Shown here piece after piece: positions 1 to 10,755 of a stretch of 64,000 nucleotides of DNA. Every line of letters starts with the position of its first letter. Position 1 is the stretch's first letter. The stretch is taken from contig NZ_CP013363.1 in assembly GCF_001718315.1 (NCBI RefSeq), forward strand, positions 682,001 to 746,000, in the 5' to 3' direction. Origin of the DNA: Burkholderia diffusa (GTDB lineage Bacteria; Pseudomonadota; Gammaproteobacteria; Burkholderiales; Burkholderiaceae). The notes beneath the pieces were generated by a model. It searched no databases, was not told where the DNA came from, and saw nothing but the letters and a program-made list of their open reading frames with translations. A program made the translations under genes and the position numbers.

Positions 1-285
1 TGGTTGTCGGACCGCTATGCGCTCGGGGCATTCAAGTTGAACTATCCGGGCGAGGACATCCATTCGCAGGCGCTGTTCTACCAGTTCCAGACGGCCGCCG
101 ACCCGTCGTCGGACCGCGGCATCTACCTGGCCGGCTGCTGCTGTTCGTTCACGGGCGGCTGGATCGAGGGAGCGGTGCAGACCGCGATCAACGCGGCGAG
201 CGCGGTGATCCGAAGTCTCGGCGGGACGCTCGCCGACGGCAATCCGCTCGACGCGATGCGCAGCCGCTATCGCTACGGCGACTGA
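1..285 (+). CDS. flavin amine oxidase, C-terminal end (5' truncated by window)
   Basis: Only the last 94 codons are present; the reading frame is open from base 1 and ends at a TGA at 283-285. The segment GIYLAGCCCSFTGGWIEGAV matches the C-terminal FAD-contacting region of flavin monoamine oxidases: a glycine-rich turn followed by the helix that closes over the flavin. That identifies an FAD-dependent amine or amino-acid oxidase; the substrate cannot be read from this piece. The next gene is convergent on the minus strand after 14 bp. The start, Rossmann domain and substrate pocket lie outside the window. Confidence 0.7.
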   Translation, partial: WLSDRYALGAFKLNYPGEDIHSQALFYQFQTAADPSSDRGIYLAGCCCSFTGGWIEGAVQTAINAASAVIRSLGGTLADGNPLDAMRSRYRYGD

Positions 286-299
286 CGCGGCGGCCTGCG

Positions 300-1025
300 T
301 TACTTGTCCAGCTCCGGGTAGTGCCGGAAGATCCCCATGTCGTTGAACGGGATGCGGCGCGGCGACTCCAGATAGCGCGCGACGGGCGGATGCCGTGCAA
401 CGCGATCGTGCAGGCCGACGAGTCCCGCGACCTTGCGCTCCGCGCGCTTCATCGCCTTCGGGAACGCATAACGCAGCCCTTCGATCAGCTGGAACATCGA
501 CAGGTCCGCATAGCTGAGCGCGCCGCCGGCGATGTAACCGCCTTTGTGCGGATTCTGCTCGAGCACGCGATCGAAGTAGCCGAGAAACTTCGGCAGACGG
601 TGTGCGAGGAAATCGGCCGCGCGCTCGGCGGCCTCCGCTTTCTGATCCTCGTAGTACAGCCCGCTGCCGATCGGATGATGCGTATCGTGGATCTCGGTGA
701 CGAAATCGGCGACGGTCAGCTGGAGTTGATGAACCCACAGCCGCCCGGCTTCGTCGTCGGGCGCGAGCCCGAGCCGTGAGCCGAGAAACAGCAGGATGTT
801 CGCGGTCTGTCCGACGATCACGTCGCCGGCCTTCAGGAACGGCGGCGCGAACGGCACGCACTCGGTGTTCGTGCTGTCCATCAGTCGCATCATTGTCGAC
901 ACGCCCATGCCGCGCCCCGATTCGCGCGCGACGTCGACATAGTCGGCGCCGGCCGCCTCGAGCGCGAGCCGCACATATTCGCCGCGGCCCTGGATCTCGG
1001 GCCAGTAATAAAGTTCGTATCGCAT
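300..1025 (-). CDS. glutathione S-transferase
   Basis: A 241-residue cytosolic protein. The N-terminal thioredoxin-like domain begins MRYELYYWPEIQGRGEYVRL, with a tyrosine early in strand 1 as in sigma/alpha-like classes. VGQTANILLFLG (about residues 65-76) is the glutathione-binding turn, and the rest is the all-helical C-terminal domain with SYADLSMFQLI. Such enzymes conjugate glutathione to electrophiles or act as glutathione-dependent isomerases; the substrate is not predictable. I chose the ATG at 1025 because AGGAG lies about 10 bases upstream; an ATG at 1067 would add 14 residues without family similarity. Confidence 0.85.
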   Translation of the reverse strand: MRYELYYWPEIQGRGEYVRLALEAAGADYVDVARESGRGMGVSTMMRLMDSTNTECVPFAPPFLKAGDVIVGQTANILLFLGSRLGLAPDDEAGRLWVHQLQLTVADFVTEIHDTHHPIGSGLYYEDQKAEAAERAADFLAHRLPKFLGYFDRVLEQNPHKGGYIAGGALSYADLSMFQLIEGLRYAFPKAMKRAERKVAGLVGLHDRVARHPPVARYLESPRRIPFNDMGIFRHYPELDK

Positions 1026-1152
1026 GCCGTGCTCCTGTCCGGTCGATGCGCCGGGCCATGCGCGCATCGTGATGGCGGGGAGGGCGGTCGCGCCGCCCGT
1101 TGCGAATAGACAGTCTAGGAGATCGTGCGGGAAGCGCGGCGATTGCCGCGTG

Positions 1153-1485
1153 TCACGCGCTGCGCTCTTCGCGTTCGCCGCCTTCGGGGCCGTAGAAGAA
1201 CACCCAGGTCGAGAAGTCGTCGGAGAAGCCGACGAAACGGTGCGATGCGAATGCAGGAACGAATACCACGTCGCCCGTCGCGACGCCGCATTCGCGTCCG
1301 TCGACGACGAAGCGGGCCGTGCCGGTGGCGATCACGTAGACCTCGTCGCGCGTATGCGGCGTCTGCAGGTCCTCGCCGCGCGGCCGGTACAGCTCGACGT
1401 CGAGCGAGCCGTGGCGAAACAGCGTCGTGAACAGCGTGCCTTCTGCGTCGAGGCGGGCGAGCGATTCGTTGATGCCGAGCTTCAT
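1153..1485 (-). CDS. single-domain cupin protein
   Basis: A 110-residue small beta-barrel protein. HTRDEVYVIATGTARFVVDG matches the first cupin motif in modified form, and the region around GDVVFVPAFASHRFVGFSDD matches the second, with metal-ligand-type His and Glu retained. Its role is unknown; such proteins are often small isomerases, sugar-binding modules or metal-binding sensors. The ATG at 1485 was preferred over one 20 codons upstream because the extra residues are proline- and cysteine-rich with no cupin similarity. The gene is divergent from leuC, so the two share the upstream region 1486-1765. Confidence 0.8.
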   Translation of the reverse strand: MKLGINESLARLDAEGTLFTTLFRHGSLDVELYRPRGEDLQTPHTRDEVYVIATGTARFVVDGRECGVATGDVVFVPAFASHRFVGFSDDFSTWVFFYGPEGGEREERSA

Positions 1486-1611
1486 CGTCGTGGGCTCCGG
1501 GGCCGGGCCGTGAAGGGGGGGCGTGCAGCCGCACGCCGTTTTCATCGTATGCCGGAATCCGCCACGACGCGAACATCGCGAGCAAGGCGAGCCAAGTCGT
1601 CCGATGCTGCC

Positions 1612-1657
1612 GTTTGGCTGGTAATGCCGATACAGGTATTGGCACTACTAGCCAAAC
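1612..1657. promoter_or_regulatory. imperfect inverted repeat upstream of leuC
   Basis: The arm 1612-1632 (starts GTTTGGCTGGTAATGCC) and the arm 1637-1657 are reverse complements at 18 of 21 positions with a 4-base loop. The element lies in an unusually AT-rich stretch about 110 bp before leuC. It is long enough for a dimeric regulator, possibly LysR-type, or for an RNA hairpin if transcription starts upstream. The T-rich stretches at 1662-1680 follow the right arm, so an intrinsic terminator is a weaker alternative. Confidence 0.5.
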
Positions 1658-1711
1658 CACTGTTTTTAATGGGTTTTTTAGCTTCCGGCCTGCGCCGTGG
1701 CGCATTCTGCG

Positions 1712-1720
1712 TGGCATAAT
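1712..1720 (+). promoter_or_regulatory. extended -10 promoter candidate for leuC
   Basis: TGGCATAAT fits an extended -10 (TG, one base, then CATAAT at 1715-1720). No good -35 lies 16-18 bp upstream, but T-rich tracts at 1663-1680 could act as an UP element. Transcription would start near 1727, giving a 39-base leader. Predicted only from the motif. Confidence 0.4.
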
Positions 1721-1765
1721 CGACCGCATCCGCAAGGCTTGTAGTCACAACGACCCCGCATACCC

Positions 1766-3175
<1,410 letters not shown>

Positions 3176-3178
3176 CGC

Positions 3179-3325
3179 GTGACGGCATCGAAGCTCATCG
3201 CGCGGCTGGTTGCCGCGCTGGCGCTCGCGGGGCTGGGTTTCGGCCTTGCGGGCTGCAATACCGTCCGAGGCTTCGGCCAGGATGTCAATGCCGCCGGCAA
3301 CGCACTGCAGCGCGCCGCGGAGTGA
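3179..3325 (+). CDS. entericidin-like small lipoprotein
   Basis: A 48-codon gene starting with GTG at 3179, three bases after the leuC stop. The sequence has Lys5 and Arg9, a hydrophobic stretch, then a lipobox L-A-G-C with the lipidated cysteine at residue 26, leaving a 23-residue mature part with NTVRGFGQDVNAAGNALQ. That tail matches the entericidin A/B family of small lipoproteins. Function here is unknown. Its place between leuC and leuD is conserved in Burkholderia as far as I recall. It is easily missed because of its size and GTG start. Confidence 0.85.
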   Translation: MTASKLIARLVAALALAGLGFGLAGCNTVRGFGQDVNAAGNALQRAAE

Positions 3326-3390
3326 CATCCGCCGAGAATTTGTCGATGTGCGCCGGCTGAATGCCGGCCCTTCAACCGGATAGACGGATC

Positions 3391-4041
3391 ATGGAAAAAT
3401 TCAATGTGCATACCGGCGTCGTGGCGCCGCTCGATCGCGAGAACGTCGACACCGACGCGATCATCCCGAAGCAGTTCCTGAAGTCGATCAAGCGCACGGG
3501 CTTCGGCCCGAACGCGTTCGACGAATGGCGTTACCTCGACCACGGCGAGCCGGGCCAGGACAACTCGAAGCGCCCGCTGAACCCGGATTTCGTGTTGAAC
3601 CAGCCGCGCTACCAGGGCGCATCGGTGCTGCTCGCACGCAAGAACTTCGGCTGCGGCAGCTCGCGCGAGCACGCGCCGTGGGCGCTGCAGCAGTACGGCT
3701 TCCGCGCGATCATCGCGCCGAGCTTCGCCGACATCTTCTTCAACAACTGCTACAAGAACGGACTGTTGCCGATCGTGCTGACCGAGCAGCAGGTCGATCA
3801 CCTGTTCAACGACACGTATGCGTTCAACGGCTATCAGCTGACGATCGATCTCGACGCGCAGGTCGTGCGTACGGCCGACGGCCGCGAGTATGCGTTCGAC
3901 ATCACGGCGTTCCGCAAGTACTGCCTGCTGAACGGTTTCGACGACATCGGCCTCACGCTGCGTCACGCGGACAAGATCCGCCAGTTCGAGGCCGAGCGGC
4001 TTGCGAAGCAGCCGTGGCTCAATAACAAGCTGGTCGGCTGA
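3391..4041 (+). CDS. leuD: 3-isopropylmalate dehydratase small subunit
   Basis: A 216-residue swivel-domain partner of LeuC. It begins [20 protein letters not shown] and contains [15 protein letters not shown], the substrate-binding loop typical of the family. Length equals that usual in beta-proteobacteria. An ATG ten codons upstream (3361) is in frame, but MEKF is the conserved LeuD start. It follows the small lipoprotein by 65 bp and precedes leuB by 75 bp. Confidence 0.97.
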   Translation: MEKFNVHTGVVAPLDRENVDTDAIIPKQFLKSIKRTGFGPNAFDEWRYLDHGEPGQDNSKRPLNPDFVLNQPRYQGASVLLARKNFGCGSSREHAPWALQQYGFRAIIAPSFADIFFNNCYKNGLLPIVLTEQQVDHLFNDTYAFNGYQLTIDLDAQVVRTADGREYAFDITAFRKYCLLNGFDDIGLTLRHADKIRQFEAERLAKQPWLNNKLVG

Positions 4042-4116
4042 GATTGCCTCCGGGCGGGCGCGCATGACGTGCGCTCGCCAGCCTGCCACCCACACCTATC
4101 CAGTCAGGAATAACGC

Positions 4117-5184
4117 ATGAAGATTGCAGTGCTGCCCGGCGACGGCATCGGTCCGGAAATCGTCAACGAAGCGGTCAAGGTGCTGAACGCCCTCGACGAG
4201 AAGTTCGAACTCGAACAGGCGCCGGTCGGGGGCGCGGGCTACGAGGCGAGCGGTCATCCGCTGCCGGACGCGACCCTGAAACTCGCGAAGGAAGCCGACG
4301 CGATCCTGTTCGGCTCGGTCGGCGACTGGAAGTACGACTCGCTCGAGCGCGCGCTGCGCCCCGAGCAGGCAATCCTCGGGCTGCGCAAGCATCTCGAGCT
4401 GTTCGCGAACTTCCGCCCGGCGATCTGCTATCCGCAACTGGTCGACGCGTCGCCGCTGAAGCCGGAGCTGGTCGCGGGCCTCGATATCCTGATCGTGCGC
4501 GAACTGAACGGCGACATCTACTTCGGCCAGCCGCGCGGCGTGCGCGCGGCTCCCGACGGCCCGTTCGCCGGCGAGCGCGAAGGCTTCGACACGATGCGCT
4601 ATTCGGAACCGGAAGTGCGCCGCATTGCGCACGTCGCGTTCCAGGCCGCGCGCAAGCGCGCGAAGAAGCTGCTGTCGGTAGATAAGTCGAACGTGCTCGA
4701 AACGTCGCAATTCTGGCGCGACATCATGATCGACGTGTCGAAGGAATACGCGGACGTCGAGCTGTCGCACATGTACGTCGACAACGCGGCGATGCAGCTC
4801 GCGAAGGCGCCGAAGCAGTTCGACGTGATCGTGACCGGCAACATGTTCGGCGACATCCTGTCGGATGAGGCGTCGATGCTGACGGGCTCGATCGGCATGC
4901 TGCCATCGGCGTCGCTCGACAAGAACAACAAGGGCCTGTACGAGCCGTCACACGGTTCGGCGCCGGACATCGCTGGCAAGGGCATCGCGAACCCGCTGGC
5001 GACGATCCTGTCGGCCGCGATGCTGCTGCGCTACTCGCTGAATCGCGCGGAGCAGGCCGATCGCATCGAGCGCGCCGTGAAAACGGTGCTCGAACAAGGC
5101 TATCGCACCGGCGACATCGCGACGCCGGGTTGCAAGCAGGTCGGCACGGCGGCGATGGGCGACGCGGTGGTCGCCGCGCTGTAA
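4117..5184 (+). CDS. leuB: 3-isopropylmalate dehydrogenase
   Basis: A 355-residue NAD-dependent decarboxylating dehydrogenase giving 2-oxoisocaproate, the third leucine-specific step. Visible landmarks: [11 protein letters not shown] at the N terminus, the substrate arginine/lysine region [14 protein letters not shown], the metal-binding segment [19 protein letters not shown], and the NAD loop [24 protein letters not shown] precedes the ATG by about 7 bases. Two hairpins follow the stop, before asd. Confidence 0.97.
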   Translation: MKIAVLPGDGIGPEIVNEAVKVLNALDEKFELEQAPVGGAGYEASGHPLPDATLKLAKEADAILFGSVGDWKYDSLERALRPEQAILGLRKHLELFANFRPAICYPQLVDASPLKPELVAGLDILIVRELNGDIYFGQPRGVRAAPDGPFAGEREGFDTMRYSEPEVRRIAHVAFQAARKRAKKLLSVDKSNVLETSQFWRDIMIDVSKEYADVELSHMYVDNAAMQLAKAPKQFDVIVTGNMFGDILSDEASMLTGSIGMLPSASLDKNNKGLYEPSHGSAPDIAGKGIANPLATILSAAMLLRYSLNRAEQADRIERAVKTVLEQGYRTGDIATPGCKQVGTAAMGDAVVAAL

Positions 5185-5223
5185 CGCGCACGGCAAGCAA
5201 TCCGCGGTGAATTGTAGAAAGGG

Positions 5224-5280
5224 CGCGAACGGGCCGCGAAATCGGCCGGTTCGCGCGTGGTTGGCCGTTGTGCGGCCAAC
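5224..5280 (+). other. two consecutive hairpins between leuB and the asd leader
   Basis: First hairpin: CGCGAAC at 5224-5230 pairs with GTTCGCG at 5249-5255, extended inside by GGCC/GGCC. Second: GTTGGCC at 5260-5266 pairs perfectly with GGCCAAC at 5274-5280 around a 7-base loop. Neither is followed by a clear T-run, so they may be RNA processing or Rho-related ends of leuB mRNA rather than intrinsic terminators. The second hairpin overlaps the predicted -35 for asd. Confidence 0.45.
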
Positions 5281-5296
5281 CAGCTTTGTGTAGACT
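5268..5296 (+). promoter_or_regulatory. promoter candidate for the asd leader transcript
   Basis: TTGTGC at 5268-5273 and TAGACT at 5291-5296 are separated by 17 bp, a good sigma-70 layout. A start 6-7 bases downstream would fall at 5302-5303, on the first base of the leader-peptide ATG. That peptide would then be read from a nearly leaderless transcript, consistent with the lack of a good Shine-Dalgarno before it. Inferred from spacing only. Confidence 0.45.
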
Positions 5297-5302
5297 CGAA
5301 CG

Positions 5303-5422
5303 ATGGCGCTGATTTCCCTGATCTCCCCGGTCCTGAAACTCCACGGCAACACTGCCCGTGCGGGTACGCGCGCCATCGTCATCACGAAAACCATTACCAC
5401 GAAAACGATCATTAAACGCTGA
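5303..5422 (+). CDS. Thr/Ile/Lys-rich leader peptide of asd
   Basis: A 39-codon open frame ending 82 bp before asd. Its last 15 residues are [15 protein letters not shown]: five Ile, five Thr and three Lys in 15 codons, then TGA. Asd makes aspartate semialdehyde, the branch point for lysine, threonine, isoleucine and methionine. A run of codons for the pathway's end products is the hallmark of ribosome-mediated attenuation, as in the enteric thr leader peptide (known for that family). The downstream RNA can form competing hairpins. The coding sequence and composition are seen directly; the regulatory role is inferred. Confidence 0.75.
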   Translation: MALISLISPVLKLHGNTARAGTRAIVITKTITTKTIIKR

Positions 5423-5483
5423 TCGTCCGTCGTGCCCGCCTGTTTCCCCGCGCGGTCACGCCGGGGGCGGAAATGGCGGGGAA
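5405..5483 (+). promoter_or_regulatory. mutually exclusive RNA stems between leader peptide and asd
   Basis: Visible pairings: ACGATC (5405-5410) with GATCGT (5421-5426), flanking the leader stop codon; CCCGCC (5435-5440) with GGGCGG (5465-5470); and TTCCCCGC (5444-5451) with GCGGGGAA (5476-5483). The last two cross as drawn and could be alternatives. No U-run follows, so a classical intrinsic attenuator is not evident; the final stem ends about 11 bases before the asd Shine-Dalgarno AAAGGG, which favours translational or Rho-dependent control. No folding energy was computed. Confidence 0.45.
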
Positions 5484-5504
5484 GCTCCATTCAAAGGGTT
5501 AGTC

Positions 5505-6626
5505 ATGAACGTAGGTCTCGTAGGTTGGCGCGGCATGGTCGGCAGCGTGCTGATGCAGCGCATGCAGGAAGAAGGTGATTTCGACCTGATCGAACCGGTG
5601 TTTTTCAGCACCAGCAACACGGGCGGCAAGGCACCGTCGTTCGCGAAAAACGAGACTACGCTCAAGGACGCGACCAACGTCGACGAGCTGAAGAAGTGCG
5701 ACGTGATCATCACGTGCCAGGGCGGCGATTACACGAACGACGTGTTCCCGAAGCTGCGCGCGGCCGGCTGGAACGGCTACTGGATCGACGCGGCCTCGTC
5801 GCTGCGGATGCAGGACGACGCGGTCATCATCCTCGATCCGGTCAACCTCGACGTGATCAAGGACGCACTCGTCAAGGGCACGAAGAACTTCGTCGGCGGC
5901 AACTGCACGGTCAGCCTGATGCTGATGGCGCTCGGCGGCCTGTTCCGCGAGAACCTCGTCGACTGGATGACGGCGATGACCTATCAGGCCGCATCGGGCG
6001 CGGGCGCGCAGAACATGCGTGAACTGCTGTCGCAGATGGGCGCGCTGCACGGTTCGGTGCAGGAACAGCTCGCCGATCCGGCGTCCGCGATTCTCGACAT
6101 CGATCGCCGCGTGCTCGCGACGATGAACAGCGATGCAATGCCGACGAGCCAGTTCGGCGTGCCGCTCGCGGGTTCGCTGATTCCGTGGATCGACAAGGAT
6201 CTCGGCAACGGGATGTCGAAGGAAGAGTGGAAGGGCGGCGCGGAAACCAACAAGATCCTCGGCAAGCCGGCCATGGGCGAGCCCGGGTCGATCCCGGTCG
6301 ACGGGCTGTGCGTGCGGATCGGCGCGATGCGCTGCCACTCGCAGGCGCTGACGATCAAGCTGAAGAAGGACGTCCCGCTGGACGAAATCAACGGCATCCT
6401 CGCGTCGGCCAACGACTGGGTGAAGGTCGTGCCGAACGAGCGTGAAGCGTCGATGCGCGACCTGTCGCCGGCGAAGATCACCGGCACGCTGACGGTGCCG
6501 GTCGGTCGCTTGCGCAAGCTCGCGATGGGCGGCGAATATCTGTCGGCGTTCACGGTCGGCGACCAGCTGCTGTGGGGCGCTGCCGAGCCGCTGCGTCGCA
6601 TGCTGCGCATCCTGCTCGACAAGTAA
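5505..6626 (+). CDS. asd: aspartate-semialdehyde dehydrogenase
   Basis: A 373-residue NADPH-dependent enzyme reducing aspartyl phosphate to aspartate semialdehyde, the precursor of lysine, diaminopimelate, threonine, isoleucine and methionine. It starts [20 protein letters not shown] (dinucleotide fold) and contains the catalytic cysteine in [18 protein letters not shown]; the His region [11 protein letters not shown] is present. I chose the ATG at 5505 after AAAGGG; the frame stays open far upstream, but that part overlaps the leader-peptide gene in another frame. A strong terminator follows. Confidence 0.96.
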   Translation: MNVGLVGWRGMVGSVLMQRMQEEGDFDLIEPVFFSTSNTGGKAPSFAKNETTLKDATNVDELKKCDVIITCQGGDYTNDVFPKLRAAGWNGYWIDAASSLRMQDDAVIILDPVNLDVIKDALVKGTKNFVGGNCTVSLMLMALGGLFRENLVDWMTAMTYQAASGAGAQNMRELLSQMGALHGSVQEQLADPASAILDIDRRVLATMNSDAMPTSQFGVPLAGSLIPWIDKDLGNGMSKEEWKGGAETNKILGKPAMGEPGSIPVDGLCVRIGAMRCHSQALTIKLKKDVPLDEINGILASANDWVKVVPNEREASMRDLSPAKITGTLTVPVGRLRKLAMGGEYLSAFTVGDQLLWGAAEPLRRMLRILLDK

Positions 6627-6669
6627 GGATCGACCTGCACCGCGCGTGCGTTGTCGGCGCGCGATGCGA

Positions 6670-6709
6670 AACGCCTGCCAGCCCCTCGTGGGGCGGCAGG
6701 CGTTTTTTT
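6670..6709 (+). terminator. intrinsic terminator after asd
   Basis: ACGCCTGCC at 6671-6679 pairs with GGCAGGCGT at 6695-6703, with an inner GCCCC/GGGGC stem around TCGT, followed by seven T residues at 6703-6709. It closes the leu-asd transcription unit. Confidence 0.9.
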
Positions 6710-7034
6710 CGTCGGTTGGCGCTGCGGCATGCGGGCAGAACCCGAGCCGCTTGCGAGAGAGGCGCGACGCGAACCGTACGGACGTGAATTCATTTCGGCG
6801 GCGATGCAGCCGACACGGTTTTCATCGATTGATGATTCTCTTTTGATAAAACTGCCGTGCGCGATTGATGGCGAGGATCAGCGCGGCAATCGCGCCAGCC
6901 ATGCGCCCACGGCTCGGCGCGGGTAGCGGTCGCGACGATGTGCGGGCGTGTGCGGCCGCATCCACCGGCGACGAATTCGGCCGGAACCCGATCGCGTGAA
7001 GTAAACTACGAGGCTACGACGCGCAGAGTCGCCG

Positions 7035-7061
7035 AAAGCGTCGCGTTCTGCGCGACGCTTT
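7035..7061 (+). other. hairpin in the fimV upstream region
   Basis: AAAGCGTCGCG at 7035-7045 pairs perfectly with CGCGACGCTTT at 7051-7061 around TTCTG, then the sequence runs TGCATTT. It sits 78 bp before the fimV ATG and could be a weak terminator or attenuator in its leader. The rest of the 430-bp asd-fimV gap shows no convincing gene; TAAACT at 7002-7007 is a possible -10 without a clear -35. Confidence 0.4.
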
Positions 7062-7138
7062 TGCATTTCTGCGGCGACTTTATTGATGCTTCCCTACGCG
7101 AATCCGAGCCGCGCCCGCGCGCGGCGATAGAGCCTACG

Positions 7139-9190
7139 ATGTCCCGAATTTCCTTGTTTCCGCGTCAGTCCCGTCTGTCGCGCGCCGTGCGCGGCGCGCT
7201 GGCGATCCTGGCACTCGGCGCGGCCGCGTCGGCCTGGGCGGCCGGCACCGTCGAACTGCCGGCTTCCGCAGCAGGCGGCCCCGCGCCGCTCACCGTGACG
7301 GTCCAGCCGGGCCAGTCGCTGAACGATCTCGCGAAGGCGGCCACGCAGTCGCACGATCCCGGCGTGCTTGCGCGCGCTGGACGCGCGCTGTTCGACGCCA
7401 ACCCGCAGGCATTCATGAAGCGCGACCCGAGCCGCCTGAAAGTCGGCGCGACGCTGACGGTGCCGGCGCTCGACGCGACGGGCGCGGCGCTCGCGGCGGC
7501 CGGTGCTTCAGGTGCATCAGGTGCATCGGCCGCGTCCCCGGTGGCTCCCGCGTCGAGTACGGTCGCGGCTGCGCAGCATGGTGCGTCCGCGCCGCATTCG
7601 GCGTCGGCCGTGCAAGCGGCGCCGGCCGCATCGGCAGCGCATGCGGCACCGGTCAGCGGCGCGAGCGGCGCGGCGGCAGTCGCTGCAGGGACGTCGGCTT
7701 TGACCGGCGCGTCCGCTGCGCATGGTGCGTCGACGGTCGAACCGGTTCAGCCGGCCGTGCCTGCGGCCGGTGCAAGCGGGCCGCACGTGTGGAGCGGTGC
7801 GATTCAGTCCGCGGCCCCGTCGTCCGCGAGCGAAGCCGCGATTCCGCCCGCGCAGGGTAGCCAAGGCCAAGGCGTGCACGAGCCGTTCGCGGCGGCACCC
7901 GTCGCGGGTGCATCGCAGCCGCGGCCGTCGAGCCTGCAACAACTGCTCGCGCTGAAGAACCGCGTGCTGATGGAGCTGCAGAAACACGGGATCGGCAAGC
8001 CGGCCGCGACGAACAACGTTGCGCCGGCGCCTGCTGCCCCGCGTTCCGCCACGAATGAAAACGCATCTGCTGCCGCGTCGTCGCCTGCCGCGAGCGAGGC
8101 GGCGTCCGGCGCAGCCGCCAATGCGGCGCAGCCGGCATCGGCGCCGGTGCAGCCGGCCGTGCCCGCGACGGTGGCGCCGGCCGCGCGTGGTTCCGAACAG
8201 ATCGACTGGCGCCCGGCCGCAGCGGCCGGCGCGGCCGTGGTCGTTCTCGCGGCCGGCTTCGCGTGGCGCAAGCGCCGGAAAGCGCGACCTGCCGAGCCGG
8301 TCACCCCGGAAACCGACGGCACGGCGGGTGCTGATGCCGGCGCATCGTCGTCGCCTGTCGAAGCTGTGCCGCCGATTCTTCCCGAAACGCCGGTCGCACG
8401 TGACGCAGCTGCCGATGCGAATCTCGTTTCGGCCGCCGCGGTAGCGGCAGAGGTGACCGAAACGCGCGATCTCGACGTGCATTCGTCGTCGGAAGCGGGG
8501 ACGACGCAAGACGATCAAACGGAAGCGCCGGCCGCGCCGGCCGCGTTGGCGCGCGTCGCAGAGTCGGTTCCGCATGACGCGAAGCCCGTTGCGGAGACAA
8601 CGCCCGGTAAGCCGATCGAAGCACCCGCCGCGCCGGCGACGAACGATGCCCAGCACGCGGCGCTGATGCAGAACGCGATCAGCGCGCTGAACAGCCTCGA
8701 CATGCCGCTCCCGCCGCGTACGGCGGAAGAGCCGGCCGCTCGGGACGCGCAAGTCGAAAGCGACCAAATCGCAACTAACGGTCAATCCATCTCGCCCCCG
8801 CACGTTGATGCGAGCGACTCGGCTGCTGAACATCCGGCCGACCAGGACGACGAGTTCGACTGGGATCCGGATGCGGCAACGCCGGCGTCTCACGCGGGTA
8901 GCACGTTCGCGCCGTCGTCGCTCCCACCGCTCGGCGGCGCGCAGTTCGGCGCGTTGAAACTGGACTTCGATCTCGACCTGCCATCCGCGCCGGGTGCCGT
9001 GCTGCCTGCGCTGACGCCGGAAGAGCTCGCCCGCATCGCCCGCAACAAGCTGGATCTCGCATCGGAGTACGTCGAGCTGGGCGACCTGTCCGGTGCGCGC
9101 ACGTTGCTGCAGGAAGTCGTCGATGCGAACGACGCTGCGACGCGCGACGACGCGCGTGCGCTGCTTGCGAAACTGGCGGAAGAGGCGTGA
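7139..9190 (+). CDS. fimV: FimV-like peptidoglycan-binding inner-membrane protein
   Basis: A 683-residue protein. Residues 1-36 are a signal sequence ending near AWAAG. A LysM-like peptidoglycan-binding segment follows ([18 protein letters not shown] to [11 protein letters not shown]), then a long Ala/Ser/Pro-rich linker. One transmembrane helix lies around residues 358-376 ([19 protein letters not shown]). An acidic cytoplasmic part ends in the FimV C-terminal domain, [20 protein letters not shown]. FimV/TspA proteins support twitching motility, type IV pilus assembly and cyclic-AMP signalling in Pseudomonas. The linker is too compositionally biased to align. truA overlaps the stop codon by one base. 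Confidence 0.85.
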   Translation: MSRISLFPRQSRLSRAVRGALAILALGAAASAWAAGTVELPASAAGGPAPLTVTVQPGQSLNDLAKAATQSHDPGVLARAGRALFDANPQAFMKRDPSRLKVGATLTVPALDATGAALAAAGASGASGASAASPVAPASSTVAAAQHGASAPHSASAVQAAPAASAAHAAPVSGASGAAAVAAGTSALTGASAAHGASTVEPVQPAVPAAGASGPHVWSGAIQSAAPSSASEAAIPPAQGSQGQGVHEPFAAAPVAGASQPRPSSLQQLLALKNRVLMELQKHGIGKPAATNNVAPAPAAPRSATNENASAAASSPAASEAASGAAANAAQPASAPVQPAVPATVAPAARGSEQIDWRPAAAAGAAVVVLAAGFAWRKRRKARPAEPVTPETDGTAGADAGASSSPVEAVPPILPETPVARDAAADANLVSAAAVAAEVTETRDLDVHSSSEAGTTQDDQTEAPAAPAALARVAESVPHDAKPVAETTPGKPIEAPAAPATNDAQHAALMQNAISALNSLDMPLPPRTAEEPAARDAQVESDQIATNGQSISPPHVDASDSAAEHPADQDDEFDWDPDAATPASHAGSTFAPSSLPPLGGAQFGALKLDFDLDLPSAPGAVLPALTPEELARIARNKLDLASEYVELGDLSGARTLLQEVVDANDAATRDDARALLAKLAEEA

Positions 9191-10002
9191 TGCGGATCGC
9201 GCTGGGGATTCAGTACGACGGCGCCGCGTTCTGCGGCTGGCAGGCGCAGCCGCACGGCAAGACCGTGCAGGATGCGCTCGAGCGCGCGCTCGGCGAATTC
9301 GCATGCGTGCCGCTGCATACGACAGTCGCGGGGCGTACCGATACAGGCGTGCATGGGCTCGGGCAGGTCGTGCACTTCGACACGGACCTCGACCGCGCGG
9401 ATTTCTCGTGGGTGCGCGGCACCAACGCATTCCTGCCGCCGACCGTGTCGGTACAGTGGGCAAAGCCGATGCCGGACACGTTCCACGCGCGCTTTTCGGC
9501 GTTCGAACGCACCTACTACTACGCGCTGTACGTGCATCCCGTGCGTTCGCCGATGCTGGCGGGCCGGGCGGGCTGGATCCACACGCCGCTCGACGACGAT
9601 GCGATGCGCGGCGCCGCCGCGCACCTGATTGGCGAGCACGACTTCTCGTCGTTCCGGTCGTCGGAATGCCAGTCGAAGACGCCGGTCAAACACCTGTACC
9701 AGATCGACGTGCGGCGTGCAGGGCACTTCATTCATTTCCGCTTTCGCGCGAATGCGTTCCTGCATCACATGGTCCGCAACCTGATGGGCTGCCTCGTCGC
9801 GGTCGGGCGCGGCCGCTACCCGGCGGACTGGCTGGCCGACGTGCTGGCCGGGCGCGACCGCAATCTCGCCGCGCCGACGTTCATGGCCGACGGGCTGTAC
9901 CTCGCCCATGTCGGCTACCCGGCGGAATTCGCCGTCCCGCCCGCGCAGCTCGGCAGCGTGCCGTGGAGCAGCGTCTGGGCTGACCTGGACCCACAACCAT
10001 GA
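9190..10002 (+). CDS. truA: tRNA pseudouridine(38-40) synthase
   Basis: A 270-residue enzyme isomerising uridines 38-40 in the tRNA anticodon stem-loop. The catalytic aspartate is D51 in [27 protein letters not shown] is the conserved RNA/uracil contact segment. The ATG at 9190 overlaps the fimV stop (TGATG) and follows AGAGG; an in-frame GTG at 9187 is a possible alternative. Overlap on both sides puts truA in one translational unit with fimV and trpF. Confidence 0.95.
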   Translation: MRIALGIQYDGAAFCGWQAQPHGKTVQDALERALGEFACVPLHTTVAGRTDTGVHGLGQVVHFDTDLDRADFSWVRGTNAFLPPTVSVQWAKPMPDTFHARFSAFERTYYYALYVHPVRSPMLAGRAGWIHTPLDDDAMRGAAAHLIGEHDFSSFRSSECQSKTPVKHLYQIDVRRAGHFIHFRFRANAFLHHMVRNLMGCLVAVGRGRYPADWLADVLAGRDRNLAAPTFMADGLYLAHVGYPAEFAVPPAQLGSVPWSSVWADLDPQP

Positions 10003-10700
10003 CGGATCACGCCGTGTCTCCTTCGATTTCCGCCGCGGCTGCCCTCGCGCCGCGCACGCGCATCAAGCTGTGCGGCCTGTCGCGCCCCGAGGACGTGCTG
10101 CATGCCGCCGCAATCGGCGCCGACGCGATCGGCCTCGTGTTCTACCCCAAGAGCCCGCGCGCGGTCTCGATCGCGCAGGCTGCCGAGCTGGCGCGGCTCG
10201 CGCCGCCGTTCATGTCGGTGGTCGGCCTGTTCGTGAACGCAACCGAAGCCGAGATCGAGGCGATCGTGCGCGACGTGCCGCTCACGGTGCTGCAGTTCCA
10301 CGGCGACGAGACGCCCGAGCAGTGCGACGCCCTCGGCCGCGCGGCACGCCTGCCGTGGTTGCGCGCGGTGCGCGTCGGCCCCTCGACGCAGCCGGCCGAT
10401 TTGGTAGAATCGGCTCTTCATTATTCGAAAGCGCGCGGCCTCCTGTTCGACACTCTGGTGCCGGACTACGGCGGTAGCGGCAAGGTCTTCGATTGGTCAC
10501 TTATTCCCGCAGAGCTCGCGCATCGGGCCGTTTTGAGTGGTGGCTTGAACGCGCAAAACGTCGGTGATGCGATCCGCCAGTTGCGCCCATTTGCTGTCGA
10601 TGTCTCGAGTGGCATCGAAGTGGAGGGCGCGAAGGGCGTGAAGGATCACGCCCGGATGGCGGCGTTCGTACGCGCGGTGCGCGAAGCGGACGCCGGGTGA
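9999..10700 (+). CDS. trpF: phosphoribosylanthranilate isomerase
   Basis: A 233-residue TIM-barrel enzyme of tryptophan synthesis (Amadori rearrangement of phosphoribosylanthranilate). The general base cysteine is in [13 protein letters not shown] and the acid aspartate in [10 protein letters not shown], with the phosphate-binding segment [14 protein letters not shown]. It carries about 20 extra N-terminal residues before the barrel. The ATG overlaps the truA stop by ATGA. trpB follows after 55 bp. Confidence 0.95.
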   Translation: MTDHAVSPSISAAAALAPRTRIKLCGLSRPEDVLHAAAIGADAIGLVFYPKSPRAVSIAQAAELARLAPPFMSVVGLFVNATEAEIEAIVRDVPLTVLQFHGDETPEQCDALGRAARLPWLRAVRVGPSTQPADLVESALHYSKARGLLFDTLVPDYGGSGKVFDWSLIPAELAHRAVLSGGLNAQNVGDAIRQLRPFAVDVSSGIEVEGAKGVKDHARMAAFVRAVREADAG

Positions 10701-10755
10701 TTCAAGCCGGTGCGGCCCCGACAGCGGGGCGCGCCGACCGATCGAGAGTGACACC

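Noticed and set aside
7517-9463. 648-residue antisense frame over fimV
   Set aside because: Arg-rich shadow of the Ala/Ser/Pro-rich fimV linker.
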